64,000 nucleotides of DNA from Coemansia sp. RSA 1804 (Eukaryota; Kickxellomycota; Kickxellomycetes; Kickxellales; Kickxellaceae): positions 1 through 64,000 of the forward strand of contig JANBTH010000013.1 of assembly GCA_027578815.1 (NCBI GenBank), read 5' to 3'. The notes under the pieces are model-generated. The model was not told the origin of the DNA and did no database searches. It saw only the letters and a list, made by a program, of their open reading frames with translations. This document shows positions 50,124 to 59,411 of this stretch, one piece after another (position 1 is the stretch's first letter; each line of letters begins with the position of its first letter). The translations under genes were made by a program, and so were the position numbers.

Positions 50124-53100
50124 ATGTCTACTATCAGCAACATTGCTGGTTCTGGCTACGAGCAGCAGCAGCAGCAGCAGCCAACACCTGTGCTGGCAGC
50201 CGCCCGGATAGCAGCCATCGTTCTGAGCAGCATCTCGGCGGCCGCTTCGCTGATGGTCATCGTATCGTACATCCACGTGTTCCGGAGATTCCAGGCGCAC
50301 CAGCGCAAGATTCTCAACGCCGCCGCCGCCGCCACGCCCACTCCCCTTATTCCCGCAGCGCTGGCCGGCAGCTTGGCAGCGCCGGTCCATCCCGGCATGG
50401 ACACTGCGGGGTTCAGCAAAACCCTGGTTGCCAGCCACCAGTATCTTGCGCACGGAGGGGCCACGGCGGCCGGCGGCATTGGGCAGAGACCTTTTAGCAA
50501 CAATGGTGGTAGTGGTGGTGGGGCCCATTGCTGCCACACGCTCTGCTTCTCGTGCGAGTCGTCGCTGGCCACCCCGTGTGCCAACAACGCCTCGTTTTTC
50601 CTCTCGCCCGACCGCCAGTCTGCCGGGCAGCTGAGTGCCGGGAACGGCAAGAATGCATCCGGCTCAGGCGGTGCAGCCGGCGACGATACCAGCCGACTGG
50701 TGGTGTACCGGAGCAGCATGCCGCCGCTGCCGTCCCAGGGCGCTGCTGCCGCCAGCAGGCGTCCGTGTCGCTCGAGCGACCACTGCTCGTCCCGTGCTAC
50801 CAGCCTTGACCGCCACCGGATTGCGTGTAATCCAGGCGGAACCAGCTGCAATAATGGTACTGCTGGCCGCAGGATGTCCAATAGCAGCAATAGCAGCAGC
50901 AACCAGGAGGCTTCGGCTGGAGCGGCCAGCCACCCGCTGCCATCGCTGGCGTCGTGGAAACAGCGGTGGTGTGGCGATGCTTCCTCCATCGAGATGTTGC
51001 ACATCTCGCCGACTGCGAAGACGCACCACCACCGCCACCACCACCACCACCACGAGGACCCGACGCATTTCAAGCCGGTTCCTCCTGTGCAGATGCCTAG
51101 CACTCCCAGAAGAACCACTCCTCCTCCACCGCTGGACATGCAGAGCGGATCCAAGCGCCGGCTGCTGCTGCACCACCCATTCGCGTACTGCAACCAGCTG
51201 GCCCACGCAATAAGAGCGACCGAGCGCGCGCCGTTCGCCGGGAAGGAGGCAGCAGGCCCGAGGAGGGCGCGGCGGCGACACGTGATGCAGCGGCTGCCGC
51301 GGATCCCGTCGTGCAAAATCGCCGTGCTCTCGGGAATTGACCTTCTGATGCACGTGCTCTGGATAACCAACACAACCGCAACACGCGGCGGCAGCGGCGG
51401 GTGCACGGCTACGATGTTTTTCTACCAGTGGGCGCAGCTGTTCTACATGTTCTTCCTGGCGTCGTTTGCCACGCGGTGGGCGCTGCGGCTGCGCAACATC
51501 AAGCCGGTGGATTCGCAGAACACCAGGCAGCGGCAGACGGCCAACGCGATCCACAGCGCTGCCACCCTTGCGGCGTCGCTCGTGCTGAGTCTCCTTCCCG
51601 CCGTGCTTGGCGGAACCGGCGCCGGGAGGAGCGTCACCGGGTACCATGATCCCCGGATCAACGCCTGCTGGTTTGCCAGGGCCGATGCCGCCGCGCTAAG
51701 GTGGGCCTGGATGTCCCTCGATCTGTGGGTCGCGCTGGCGCTCCTGCTCCTGCTTGCCATTGCCGTCTACATCTGCATCATCCTGTCCAACGAGCGCCGC
51801 AACCTGATGAGCGTCATTGCGTATCCGACTCCGGCTAACATCCGGGCATCCGTTACCACCGCGCCAGCAGGAGGAGGGCCCTCGCTGCCTAAGCGACTAT
51901 CGTCGGCCTACACTACAATTGGCGCTGCTGCTTCACTGCCTCCTCCCTTGAAGCAGCAGGTGGTGTACAGATGCAAGTACCACCACAACCACCACCACCA
52001 CCACCACCACCACCACCATCTGGATCCCTCTTCACGATTTGCCCTGCCGATGCCACCGCTCAATGTGTATCTCTCGCACCAGAGCGGCAGCGGCGGCGGC
52101 GGCGGAATAATGCGCCCCCCGTCATCGTCGCATGCCCACGCGCCAAGCGTCTGCGGATGCAGCAGTGCTGCCGTAGCCGCCGCTGCTATGGCCAACAGCA
52201 TGCGCACCCGCAGTCGCCGCACCTCGTCTGTTGTTTACAGTCAGTATCCGGCATCGCACCCCGTTGCGCTTGCACACGAGGCGCTCCACGGAAGACGCCC
52301 GGTATCGCCCGCCGCATCGTCATCGTCATGGTGTTGTCTGCGTTCGCCGGGAAGCAACAGCAGCGCCAACGTGGCAGCAGTCTGCGGTAGTAATAGTGGT
52401 TGTGGTGGTAGCGGATTTGCTACCCAGACACCGATTCGTGTTGGATCTTCCGCTGGCGTCCGACAGTCGGCGGTATCCTACTCCTCCTCCTCCTGCAGAC
52501 ACTCGTTGGGCGGCAGCAGTACGAGCAGCTGTGGCCACCAATGTGGTGCAGCCGTGGTTGCTGCTGCCGCCGCAAGTATCTGCTCCTGCCGGCGCCATTG
52601 CCGCGTAATGGCAGCACCACACATGGTTTCGCCTGCGCAGCCTACCACCAGCGCGGGGATGCACTATGTGTGGACAAAACAGCGACACAGTGATGTGCCG
52701 GACAATACCAGCAGCGGCGCGGCCATCCTGCCTTCTCAGTGCCGTTCTGGCGCAACCGGGAGCGGGTGCTGGCAGAAGAACAGGTGGTCGCAGCCTGGAT
52801 GCCATAGCCATGTGGTAGATTCTTCCACTGCTGCTATTATTAGGGACGCTGGCGGGTTTGCTGCCCATCGGCACCAGCCGCCTCCGGTTCCCAGGCTGTT
52901 TGCACCAGGCGCCCCACCGGTTGCTTCTTCTGGTGTGCCGATCCAGTCGTACGAGGCGGGGAGACAGTATTTGGCTCACAGACAGGTCCCGGTTTCGCGC
53001 AACTCGATAGTTACGCAAATCCAGCATCAGCATCAGCACTATCCGTCTATGTGTGAACAGACATTTGCCCAGGGCACGCTTGTCGATAAGCAGACGTCCA

Positions 53101-54716
53101 AAGCCGCCGGTGCTGCTGCTGCTGTTCTGGCTGGCTGCCGCAGGGGCATGGTGTACCCGCACCCCGATCTCCCGCCCCAGCTCGCCACCACTGCCAATAG
53201 TAATAGCAGCTACAAGTACGCCAAGCACAAGTCAATGCCGGTGCCGCTTGGTCGAGGCTTCTACGATTACAGCACCATTAGCAGCAGCAGCAACATTGTT
53301 AGCAACGCAAAGCCCACTATGCAGCAGCAGCAGCACACAGATGTGGGAGGATCACAGCGTCTGTCTCGCAGAGTATCCGGCGCCGAGGGACCCGCTTCCA
53401 GCTGCTGCAGTTGCAGCAGCAATATTGGCGGAATGCAAGACCCGATGAATCCGCAGGCGGAGCCTGCACCAGTACCCAGCAGTACCAGTGCACCCGTTGC
53501 CGAGCCGGATCTCAGAGCGGATTGGAGCGGGCCCCAATGGCTTCCACGCATTCTGCGCGCCAGACCGCATCATGAATCGGCATCCTCCTCACCGTCCACC
53601 GCATCGCACCACCACCGTCGCGGACAGATGCAGCGCATCGAAAGGCGGGTGCATCGGTTGGTCACCACGGGAGCTGTGCGCGTGGCCGCCCGGGCGCTGG
53701 TTCCCTTGCTCACGCAGCTGTGTATGGTTGTCTGGTCCACAATGCACTCGGGGTCCCAGCACCAGCAGATCCAGGATGCGCTGTACCCGGCGGCTATCAT
53801 CCTTCTCTCGCTTCAGGGGCTGCTTGACATGATGCTGTACTATGTCTTTGACACGCAGGCGAATGTTTCCGAAATCAGCCTCCAGAGCTACTTCCCTCCT
53901 CCTGCTCCACCCATGGCTGCCACCGCTAACATGGCAATGGCTGCCCCGATTAGCACATCTGTTGCCAGTACTGGTGCGACGGGCTGCTACTTTAATCATC
54001 CTTGTCATCTGCACCAGACGCAGCGGTTATCTTCAGCAGACCCCTGTAATGGATCCAGACATTCGTACGATGTTCACCAGCAATATGTGCCCAGCAGCGT
54101 GCACAACAAAACATCGCCGCTCGACCAGCTCTATTTCCCACACAATGCCCAGTTTCGGCAGAAACCCTCGCTCTCTTCGCTGACAAGCAATCCGGGGTCA
54201 TTCGCGTCGGATCGCATCCATGGCAGGTGGATTGCTACTTCCAACCCCGCCAGCATATCCCAGCAGCAGCAGCAGCAATCGCAGCAACCGCCGGCATTGC
54301 AGCCACAGGGCTACCATTACCGGTCATCGTCGGTTGAATCGTATTCCAACGCCAGATCCCGTCATCCAGGATTCAGCGTGGATTCCCTCAACATCCGTCG
54401 CATCGACCGTTCGTCCAACGCAATGCAGTCAGATACGCTCAATGGGAGCGACTCGATGGCTTGGTCGCAACGAGATGTTTCCATACACGACGGCAACAGC
54501 ATCTCACAGGTCTCCGCCAATCCACCTGGCAACGCCCCTTCGTCTCTTCCCATGCCATTTGGTCAACAACAGCAGCAGCAGCAGCAACCGCAGCAGCAGC
54601 AGCAACCGCAGCAACAACAGAGTCCGAATCCGCATGTATCCAATTTCAGACCCTTCAGCTACCAGCATATGCCTGTTCTCAACGGCTGGGAAGAAGCTGA
54701 TCTCGAGGACCACTGA
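50124..54716 (+). CDS. Giant GPCR-like protein (Git3/Gpr1-like) with very long loops
   Basis: The 1530-aa product has seven hydrophobic segments: about residues 25-50, 397-420, 430-452, 472-496, 526-553, 1187-1208 and 1217-1240. This pattern suits the Git3/Gpr1 and cAMP-receptor-like class, which senses glucose or other nutrients through a G-alpha protein. The loop after helix 1 is about 345 aa and that after helix 5 about 630 aa. Yeast Gpr1 also has a huge third loop, but a long first loop is unusual. Both loops carry His runs (near residues 303 and 620) and Gln/Ser-rich repeats. The C-terminal tail (~290 aa) ends in Gln runs. Conserved helix-3 and -5 details are not clear enough to name a ligand. 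One uninterrupted 4.6-kb frame. Confidence 0.6.
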   Translation: MSTISNIAGSGYEQQQQQQPTPVLAAARIAAIVLSSISAAASLMVIVSYIHVFRRFQAHQRKILNAAAAATPTPLIPAALAGSLAAPVHPGMDTAGFSKTLVASHQYLAHGGATAAGGIGQRPFSNNGGSGGGAHCCHTLCFSCESSLATPCANNASFFLSPDRQSAGQLSAGNGKNASGSGGAAGDDTSRLVVYRSSMPPLPSQGAAAASRRPCRSSDHCSSRATSLDRHRIACNPGGTSCNNGTAGRRMSNSSNSSSNQEASAGAASHPLPSLASWKQRWCGDASSIEMLHISPTAKTHHHRHHHHHHEDPTHFKPVPPVQMPSTPRRTTPPPPLDMQSGSKRRLLLHHPFAYCNQLAHAIRATERAPFAGKEAAGPRRARRRHVMQRLPRIPSCKIAVLSGIDLLMHVLWITNTTATRGGSGGCTATMFFYQWAQLFYMFFLASFATRWALRLRNIKPVDSQNTRQRQTANAIHSAATLAASLVLSLLPAVLGGTGAGRSVTGYHDPRINACWFARADAAALRWAWMSLDLWVALALLLLLAIAVYICIILSNERRNLMSVIAYPTPANIRASVTTAPAGGGPSLPKRLSSAYTTIGAAASLPPPLKQQVVYRCKYHHNHHHHHHHHHHLDPSSRFALPMPPLNVYLSHQSGSGGGGGIMRPPSSSHAHAPSVCGCSSAAVAAAAMANSMRTRSRRTSSVVYSQYPASHPVALAHEALHGRRPVSPAASSSSWCCLRSPGSNSSANVAAVCGSNSGCGGSGFATQTPIRVGSSAGVRQSAVSYSSSSCRHSLGGSSTSSCGHQCGAAVVAAAAASICSCRRHCRVMAAPHMVSPAQPTTSAGMHYVWTKQRHSDVPDNTSSGAAILPSQCRSGATGSGCWQKNRWSQPGCHSHVVDSSTAAIIRDAGGFAAHRHQPPPVPRLFAPGAPPVASSGVPIQSYEAGRQYLAHRQVPVSRNSIVTQIQHQHQHYPSMCEQTFAQGTLVDKQTSKAAGAAAAVLAGCRRGMVYPHPDLPPQLATTANSNSSYKYAKHKSMPVPLGRGFYDYSTISSSSNIVSNAKPTMQQQQHTDVGGSQRLSRRVSGAEGPASSCCSCSSNIGGMQDPMNPQAEPAPVPSSTSAPVAEPDLRADWSGPQWLPRILRARPHHESASSSPSTASHHHRRGQMQRIERRVHRLVTTGAVRVAARALVPLLTQLCMVVWSTMHSGSQHQQIQDALYPAAIILLSLQGLLDMMLYYVFDTQANVSEISLQSYFPPPAPPMAATANMAMAAPISTSVASTGATGCYFNHPCHLHQTQRLSSADPCNGSRHSYDVHQQYVPSSVHNKTSPLDQLYFPHNAQFRQKPSLSSLTSNPGSFASDRIHGRWIATSNPASISQQQQQQSQQPPALQPQGYHYRSSSVESYSNARSRHPGFSVDSLNIRRIDRSSNAMQSDTLNGSDSMAWSQRDVSIHDGNSISQVSANPPGNAPSSLPMPFGQQQQQQQQPQQQQQPQQQQSPNPHVSNFRPFSYQHMPVLNGWEEADLEDH

Positions 54717-54797
54717 TTAGTATTTTTTCTAATTGGTATTATCAAAATCGATTATAGAAGGAAACAAAATTGGGTTAGTCCATCCCGGAACTACTAT

Positions 54798-55664
54798 CTA
54801 GACCGCAGGAGGCTTGCTGATGTTGTTGGGCACCCGCTCAAAGTTGAAGCTCACAGGTTTGTAAGCGTCCTTGATTCCGGGAGCCAAGAACCCGCGCTTC
54901 TCCGGATCCTCGTAGAATCTGCGCAGCTTGGCAGCTGTCGGATGGGCAGACTTTGGAAGCACAGCAAACTTCTCTGGATGGAGCAACGCACGGAGCGCCA
55001 GCCTGTTATGGTAGACGCAGACGACCTTGCCGCCGAGCTCCTCGATCCTCTGGATCGCCTGCTTGCTCGCCCTGGTGACCTCAATGGTGATCGGGGTAGT
55101 CAGCACGTGTGCGTCGCGACCAAGCAGGATAACGCCCTCCTTGAAGCGCACAACGTTGGCCTGGTAGATCTCACGCAACGTGATCGGTTTCGACGCATCC
55201 AGGCGTCCCGTGTTGATCCAATGCTGGATCCGGTCCAGATTAAGCGGCTGGAGATCACGCTTGAACGGGTTTTTGAATCCGCGCTTCGGAAACACCTGGC
55301 TCAACGGCGTCTGGCCGCCCTCGAAGCCCGGGCCCGGCTTGCTGTTGCCTGACCGCGATTTCTGGCCCTTTTGGCCGCGCCCGCATGTCTTGCCGTGGCC
55401 TGATCCGTGCCCGCGTCCCAGCCGCTTCTTCACTTTGCGCGCGCCCTTGTTGTCCCGCAGATCATTCAGCTCCACCATTCGCGCTGGGCGGGCCACGTGG
55501 AAAACTCCGGTTGCTGCTGCTGCTGTTGCTGCTTTTGATGCCGTTGCTTGTGTCGCCGCAAACGAGGTGGTGTGCACTGTGTTGCAAAGAACAAGTTTTG
55601 ATGCAAATGCTGTTTGCAATTGTGTCACCCGCACTGCTGTTCTTTGTAATCCCACGCGAAACAT
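54798..55664 (-). CDS. MRPL10: Mitochondrial ribosomal protein uL15m
   Basis: From MFRVGLQRTAV the product is 288 aa: a presequence-like start rich in Arg, Ser and Ala, a hydrophobic Ala-rich spacer, and then the uL15 domain. Diagnostic motifs are LGRGHGSGHGKTCGRGQKG and GFEGGQTPLSQVFPKRGF. The later EELGGKVVCVYHN fits the C-terminal half. It belongs to the large subunit of the mitochondrial ribosome; MRPL10 is the yeast name for this family member. The frame is open upstream, but the ATG at 55664 starts a far better presequence. The gene sits at the end of the GC-rich core segment, just before the second AT-rich compartment. Intronless. Confidence 0.9.
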   Translation of the reverse strand: MFRVGLQRTAVRVTQLQTAFASKLVLCNTVHTTSFAATQATASKAATAAAATGVFHVARPARMVELNDLRDNKGARKVKKRLGRGHGSGHGKTCGRGQKGQKSRSGNSKPGPGFEGGQTPLSQVFPKRGFKNPFKRDLQPLNLDRIQHWINTGRLDASKPITLREIYQANVVRFKEGVILLGRDAHVLTTPITIEVTRASKQAIQRIEELGGKVVCVYHNRLALRALLHPEKFAVLPKSAHPTAAKLRRFYEDPEKRGFLAPGIKDAYKPVSFNFERVPNNISKPPAV

Positions 55665-56262
55665 TTTCAACGAATCGATGAACCCTTCCCCCGTTTCTCT
55701 TAATTTCGTGTTTACAAAGATAATAGCAAGAAAAGTTGACGAAAACAAGTAAAGAAGAACGGTTGCCACGCAATTCATGAAAGATTGCTGCTCTTTTTGA
55801 TATCGTTATCATTTTTTTCGCTTGCCCCATCCTCTTGATTTGATCGGCACATTGTCCGATTACGAAACAAGATTATTACAGTCCTTTATAAAGTGAATTT
55901 GCTTATATGCGCTTGTGTCAGAAAGAATAAACAACAACCAGCATTTGAAAGAGCCGCAAATAAGTCTATTAAATATTTTCTTCACATAGCTCTTTATATG
56001 ACATTAATTGAATAATGGTAACTTTCAAACTCCAGTGCATCCAATTTTCAATAAATATAATTTGTGTCCTATATTCTGCCAATTTATTTACATATTATCT
56101 TCACTGTACTACAAACCACAAGCAATAAGACACATTTACAAATACGTTAATTATGCATTGAATATATACACATGGCCAAAAAGCTTGCGATTTTCTAGAA
56201 AATCGCAACCAAGTCGGGTTCTTGAATATTTGATTCTACACTACTGGTGGAGTGTGAGATGA
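55665..56262. other. AT-rich spacer, start of second AT-rich compartment
   Basis: Promoter side of the uL15m gene and then AT-rich DNA up to the first C-x2-C mini-gene. It contains the palindrome at 56185-56208. No gene seen; an 84-codon frame across 56008-56262 has no resemblance to proteins. Confidence 0.5.
56185..56208. repeat. Perfect 24-bp palindrome
   Basis: TTGCGATTTTCT followed directly by its reverse complement. The last ten bases with the next base pair (AAATCGCAAC) also occur, inverted, next to the telomere at 87-97. It lies 55 bp downstream of the mini-gene stop at 56263. Confidence 0.85.
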
Positions 56263-56415
56263 CTAAAACCATTTATACTGATGTTCTTTGCAAACTGCCT
56301 GTGCCTCAACACAATCAATACACGTTTGGTCATATTTTTTAACAGTAGTAGTGCCTTTGGCAGCAGCTTTTCTTAAAGTCCTGTTTCCCTTTAAGTATAT
56401 AGACGCTGAAGACAT
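56263..56415 (-). CDS. C-x2-C-x6-C-x2-H mini-protein, copy 1
   Basis: The 50-aa frame starts MSSASIYLKGNRTLRKAAAK and ends with TCIDCVEAQAVCKEHQYKWF. The Cys/His spacing C-x2-C-x6-C-x2-H could bind one zinc ion. The basic first half (KGNRTLRKAAAKG) could bind nucleic acid. The second copy at 60159-60224 keeps TCIDCVEAQA and the last Cys and His, while its N-terminus differs, so selection on the C-terminal motif is plausible. A TATA box (CACATATAAAAG on the minus strand, about 56534-56545) lies about 120 bp before the ATG, as in the zinc-ribbon units. No known family is recognised. It is below ordinary gene-calling length. Confidence 0.6.
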   Translation of the reverse strand: MSSASIYLKGNRTLRKAAAKGTTTVKKYDQTCIDCVEAQAVCKEHQYKWF

Positions 56416-57000
56416 GACAATGATGGCCTAACCTTGCTAATTGGTAAATCCTAAAGTATTGTTAAATGGGTGGAAAAAATAATGTAGTGCTTTACATTTT
56501 TGACAGAAAACAGAAAAAGGTTTGAGCTTGCACTTTTATATGTGAATACAAAATTAATTAAAATACGGTCTTCATTCATTAGCATTTTACATGCTATAAG
56601 TGTAAAAACAGAGTGCCATGTGATAATCAAGTGTTTTAATTTGGATTTTGTTGGGTAATTTAATAATTTAATATGATATTCTAAAAAGGTTATATTACAT
56701 TCTATTGCGTGTGCAGCATAAATAATTTTGTTTCATACAAGAGGTTGAGAGAGGTTTCTTTTAATTCTACTTGCATTAAACAACTGAAACATGAAATTAA
56801 CCTAAAATAGAGATATTACAGAAACATCCCCAATATCTAACTACTTTTTTCTAATAACTTACAAAAACGTACATGTGCACATATCCCCACTTACAAATGG
56901 TTAGGAAGACTTTCAGTAGCTGTAGTATGGAACTCCATTGTAAACTATCTATTAATCATTTTTAATAAAAATAATAAACAGCAGGTTTCTGCACCGAAAG
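56416..57000. repeat. Duplicated AT-rich block, copy 1
   Basis: From the mini-gene to about 56920 the sequence aligns with 60159-61000. Shared strings include tttggattttgttgggtaatttaataatttaatatga and cccacttacaaatggttagg (tolerating changes). Identity is moderate, so the duplication is old. The copies are on the same strand and about 3.9 kb apart, with the LINE insertion between them. Confidence 0.7.
56533..56545 (-). promoter_or_regulatory. TATA box of C-x2-C mini-gene copy 1
   Basis: Minus strand reads ttcacatataaaagtgcaag. It lies about 120 bp upstream of the ATG at 56415. The same string with one or two changes precedes copy 2. Confidence 0.65.
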
Positions 57001-57078
57001 GTCCCTCGGGATCCGCCCCCACTTTCGGTGCAGGCTACCGAAAGATGTCTCTTTCAGAGACTTGAGGGCAGATCCCTT
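56989..57078. repeat. Partial copy of the foldback element (core only)
   Basis: This 90-bp core equals 960-1049 near the telomere with about nine changes. It lacks the second inverted arm. The hairpin inside is GTCTC-TTTCA-GAGAC (57047-57061), against GACTC-TTTCA-GAGTC in the other copy. One base changed in each arm so that pairing is preserved. Confidence 0.8.
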
Positions 57079-57133
57079 AATTTAAAAATAATTTATAATA
57101 ATTTATAACAATATTTTTATACATTTAGTTAAT

Positions 57134-57148
57134 TCCATAGTGGATGAT
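57134..57148. repeat. Target-site duplication, left copy
   Basis: tccatagtggatgat, identical to 59346-59360. The two copies bound the LINE fragment exactly. The sequence is the stem of the hairpin repeat now completed at 59346-59391. Confidence 0.8.
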
Positions 57149-59201
57149 TCAGCAGGGAGCGAACTTACCCAGTTTAACAACAGTGATGGCAGCAAGAAAC
57201 CTAGATCTAACGCTGCGACTGCAAAACGGAGCAGGAGCAGGGTTCCTTAAACGAGTTGCACAAGTATTAGCCGAGCAGTCCAGAAAAATGATCCGATTCC
57301 CAGCGAATATCCTCGAAAACGCGCAACACATATCTACAAGCAGAGCAAAAAGCAGAAAGAGTATAGGGCGGTTGTGGTATCCGTGGTTAGCAAGAGTCGT
57401 CTACAGGTATGCATTAACAGTGGAAGTACCGGCCAGAATCGGTGAGAATAAGAGACAGATCATGGCAGCATTCCAACGGCCGCTACCAGATAAGATCATT
57501 GAGTCGCTGTATGCCACAGGAATCACGGACATGGCACAGGCATTTGTAGTAGCACCAACCACAGGAAGCGTGTTTCAGTGGGACCAAGGACAGCGTAGAA
57601 ACAGACAAAATGGCATATTGCGAGCACCAGGGAGAAAACAGCTGTGGAAAATATTCATAACAGAGGAAGCCCGGCGAATCCGGGTGGGAGCAATAGATAT
57701 AAGGGAAGCAGTGATAGATGTCAACGCAGTCAGAAGAGCACTACGAACAGAGCAGCAACACACAAGGAGGGTGGCATTTTCAATGGAAGAAATCCGGCGA
57801 CAGCATCCAACCAGCTTGCCGCTACTGCTACGAGATTCGGAGGAAGCAGAGGTATATACAGACGGCTCGCTAGAACAAAAGGATTTGGGGCCATCCATGG
57901 GCTTTGGAGTGCTATTCCGATACCGCCACCAAGGCAGCAGAGAGTACGATGAAGAAGGCTTCAAAGGTTGCTGTCGAGAGGCGCCATTCTCATCCACAAT
58001 GGCAGAAGTGATGGCAATTTTCATGGCGATTGCACTAGCAGACATTGCGTCACCAAGGAGGCTGGTTATCAAAACAGACTCGCAAGCGGCTATAGGAGCA
58101 ATGGAGGCACTCAAGAGAAGAGATCCAAAGAGACCATGGAGGAGCTCGCCTATGGCGGCACTATTGGAATGGGGAGCAGTGTGGTTCGAGGAATATTGGG
58201 ACCGCCTAAGCTTTGTCTGGGTCAAGGGACACGCTGGGAACCAATACAACGAGAGAGCAGACAGACTGGCAAGGGAGGGCCATGAGGAGCAACACAGAGT
58301 ATGGTCGCTGATACTGGGAGCACCTCCAACGGTCCAGTGGTGGGCCTGCTGGAACAACCAACCAGCGACAGGAAAACCCGGCAACCTGATCAAAAAGATT
58401 GAGCGAGCAGCGGTGAAGGAACGCCTACTAACACAGGTGCGAGTAGCCCACCCGCAAGAGCGGATTGAGCAGGAAGACCTGGACGATGTCCTGACAGCGC
58501 TCAGCTGGTTTAGGGAAGGGGAGGGGAGGTTCCAGGCAAAGAGGTCATACAAAAAGACATCGGAGAGAGACTCGTCAGAGAGATCACTGGGCATAAAGCT
58601 GCTCCTAGGCAATATGCCGGTGATGGTGAGGGAGACAGCATGGTACCCGCTGGCATACCCAGAACCGGAGATGAGACGATGCCCCAGAGACCACACAGGG
58701 GAAGCACCAGAGGAGACAAGAGAACATTTGCTCGCATGCACAATAGGAGACCCAGAGCCGCCCAGACCACACCCGCCAGGGAGCGTAGCAGGAGCATGGA
58801 TGGACGGCTACATAGCGAAGACGACACCGATGGTTGGACTTACCCAGAGAGACCGCAAAGAGGCGACGGAGGCTCTGCGAATGGATATGCAGCCGCACCA
58901 GAGGACAGCAAGGGACCCGACAAAGACGACGGTGCGAAAGTTCCTACAGATGTCATACAGAAAAAGATTGGAGTATATACGAGAAAGATGGGTAGCGAGA
59001 AACGAGAAACAGATAGAGAGAGAAGAGAGATCGAGAATCAAACCAGGACGACGACGACGACTTATAAAGGAGGAACAGCCACAGGGGAATAGCATGGACG
59101 ACGGTGTCCCAAAGTGGCTGAGAACGAGGCTTAGTGAGGCGGAGCTACGGAAGTGCGCGCTAGCAGTGCTGCGAGTGTGGACGGGACAACAGGCTTCTTA
59201 A
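57144..59201 (+). CDS. LINE polyprotein fragment with intact RNase H domain
   Basis: The 685-aa frame opens on an ATG that lies in the target-site duplication, so the first two residues come from the host DNA. There is no reverse-transcriptase catalytic Y/F-x-D-D motif. The RNase H domain (about residues 230-380) is complete for its active site: Asp in VYTDGSLEQ, Glu in SSTMAEVMAIFMAI, Asp in VIKTDSQAAI and Asp in NERADRLARE, with His in VKGHAGN. After it is a Cys/His motif (CPRDHTGEAPEETREHLLAC) of the type found at the C-termini of fungal LINEs. The tail is Arg/Lys-rich (RIKPGRRRRLIKEE), possibly nucleic-acid binding. The open frame over 2 kb indicates a recent insertion. Activity would need a helper element. 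Confidence 0.85.
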   Translation: MIQQGANLPSLTTVMAARNLDLTLRLQNGAGAGFLKRVAQVLAEQSRKMIRFPANILENAQHISTSRAKSRKSIGRLWYPWLARVVYRYALTVEVPARIGENKRQIMAAFQRPLPDKIIESLYATGITDMAQAFVVAPTTGSVFQWDQGQRRNRQNGILRAPGRKQLWKIFITEEARRIRVGAIDIREAVIDVNAVRRALRTEQQHTRRVAFSMEEIRRQHPTSLPLLLRDSEEAEVYTDGSLEQKDLGPSMGFGVLFRYRHQGSREYDEEGFKGCCREAPFSSTMAEVMAIFMAIALADIASPRRLVIKTDSQAAIGAMEALKRRDPKRPWRSSPMAALLEWGAVWFEEYWDRLSFVWVKGHAGNQYNERADRLAREGHEEQHRVWSLILGAPPTVQWWACWNNQPATGKPGNLIKKIERAAVKERLLTQVRVAHPQERIEQEDLDDVLTALSWFREGEGRFQAKRSYKKTSERDSSERSLGIKLLLGNMPVMVRETAWYPLAYPEPEMRRCPRDHTGEAPEETREHLLACTIGDPEPPRPHPPGSVAGAWMDGYIAKTTPMVGLTQRDRKEATEALRMDMQPHQRTARDPTKTTVRKFLQMSYRKRLEYIRERWVARNEKQIEREERSRIKPGRRRRLIKEEQPQGNSMDDGVPKWLRTRLSEAELRKCALAVLRVWTGQQAS

Positions 59202-59345
59202 ATTTTCTTGTCATGATTTAGTTCATATAGCCATGAGGTCGATGGGCATACAAACCCAAAACCCTTTAACCGGATTTCATTCTGGAGTTTTCCTTAAAAC
59301 ATTTACTGTGCCCACGCGGGCGAATAAACTCAGTATATCTCTCTC
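57149..59345 (+). mobile_element. 5'-truncated LINE (non-LTR retrotransposon), 2.2 kb
   Basis: The insert starts abruptly at 57149 and ends at 59345, both edges set by the 15-bp repeats. Target-primed reverse transcription usually gives such 5' truncation and direct repeats. The 3' end is a short TC run (ctctctc), not poly-A. It carries one frame for the C-terminal half of a retrotransposon polyprotein. The reverse-transcriptase core is lost, so the copy is dead on its own. Base composition and codon use (A-rich third positions) differ from core genes. Confidence 0.8.
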
Positions 59346-59411
59346 TCCATAGTGGATGATCGGTGGCTATAAAAGCACCGATATTCACTATTAGAAAGGA
59401 GGATGTTTCTT
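59346..59411 (+). repeat. TATA-containing hairpin repeat, copy 2, with right target-site duplication
   Basis: Starting with the right copy of tccatagtggatgat, the sequence forms the hairpin ATAGTGGATGATCGGTG with CACCGATATTCACTAT, loop GCTATAAAAG. It matches the 2058-2121 copy in reverse orientation, along with the flank AAGGAGGATGTTTCT. Before the LINE arrived, this hairpin was intact; the LINE landed inside its first stem arm. Confidence 0.75.

Noticed and set aside
51971..53448. Several 100-300 codon frames on both strands within the GPCR-like gene
   Set aside because: Alternative readings of CAC/CAG-rich repeats; none has a start context or recognisable domain.
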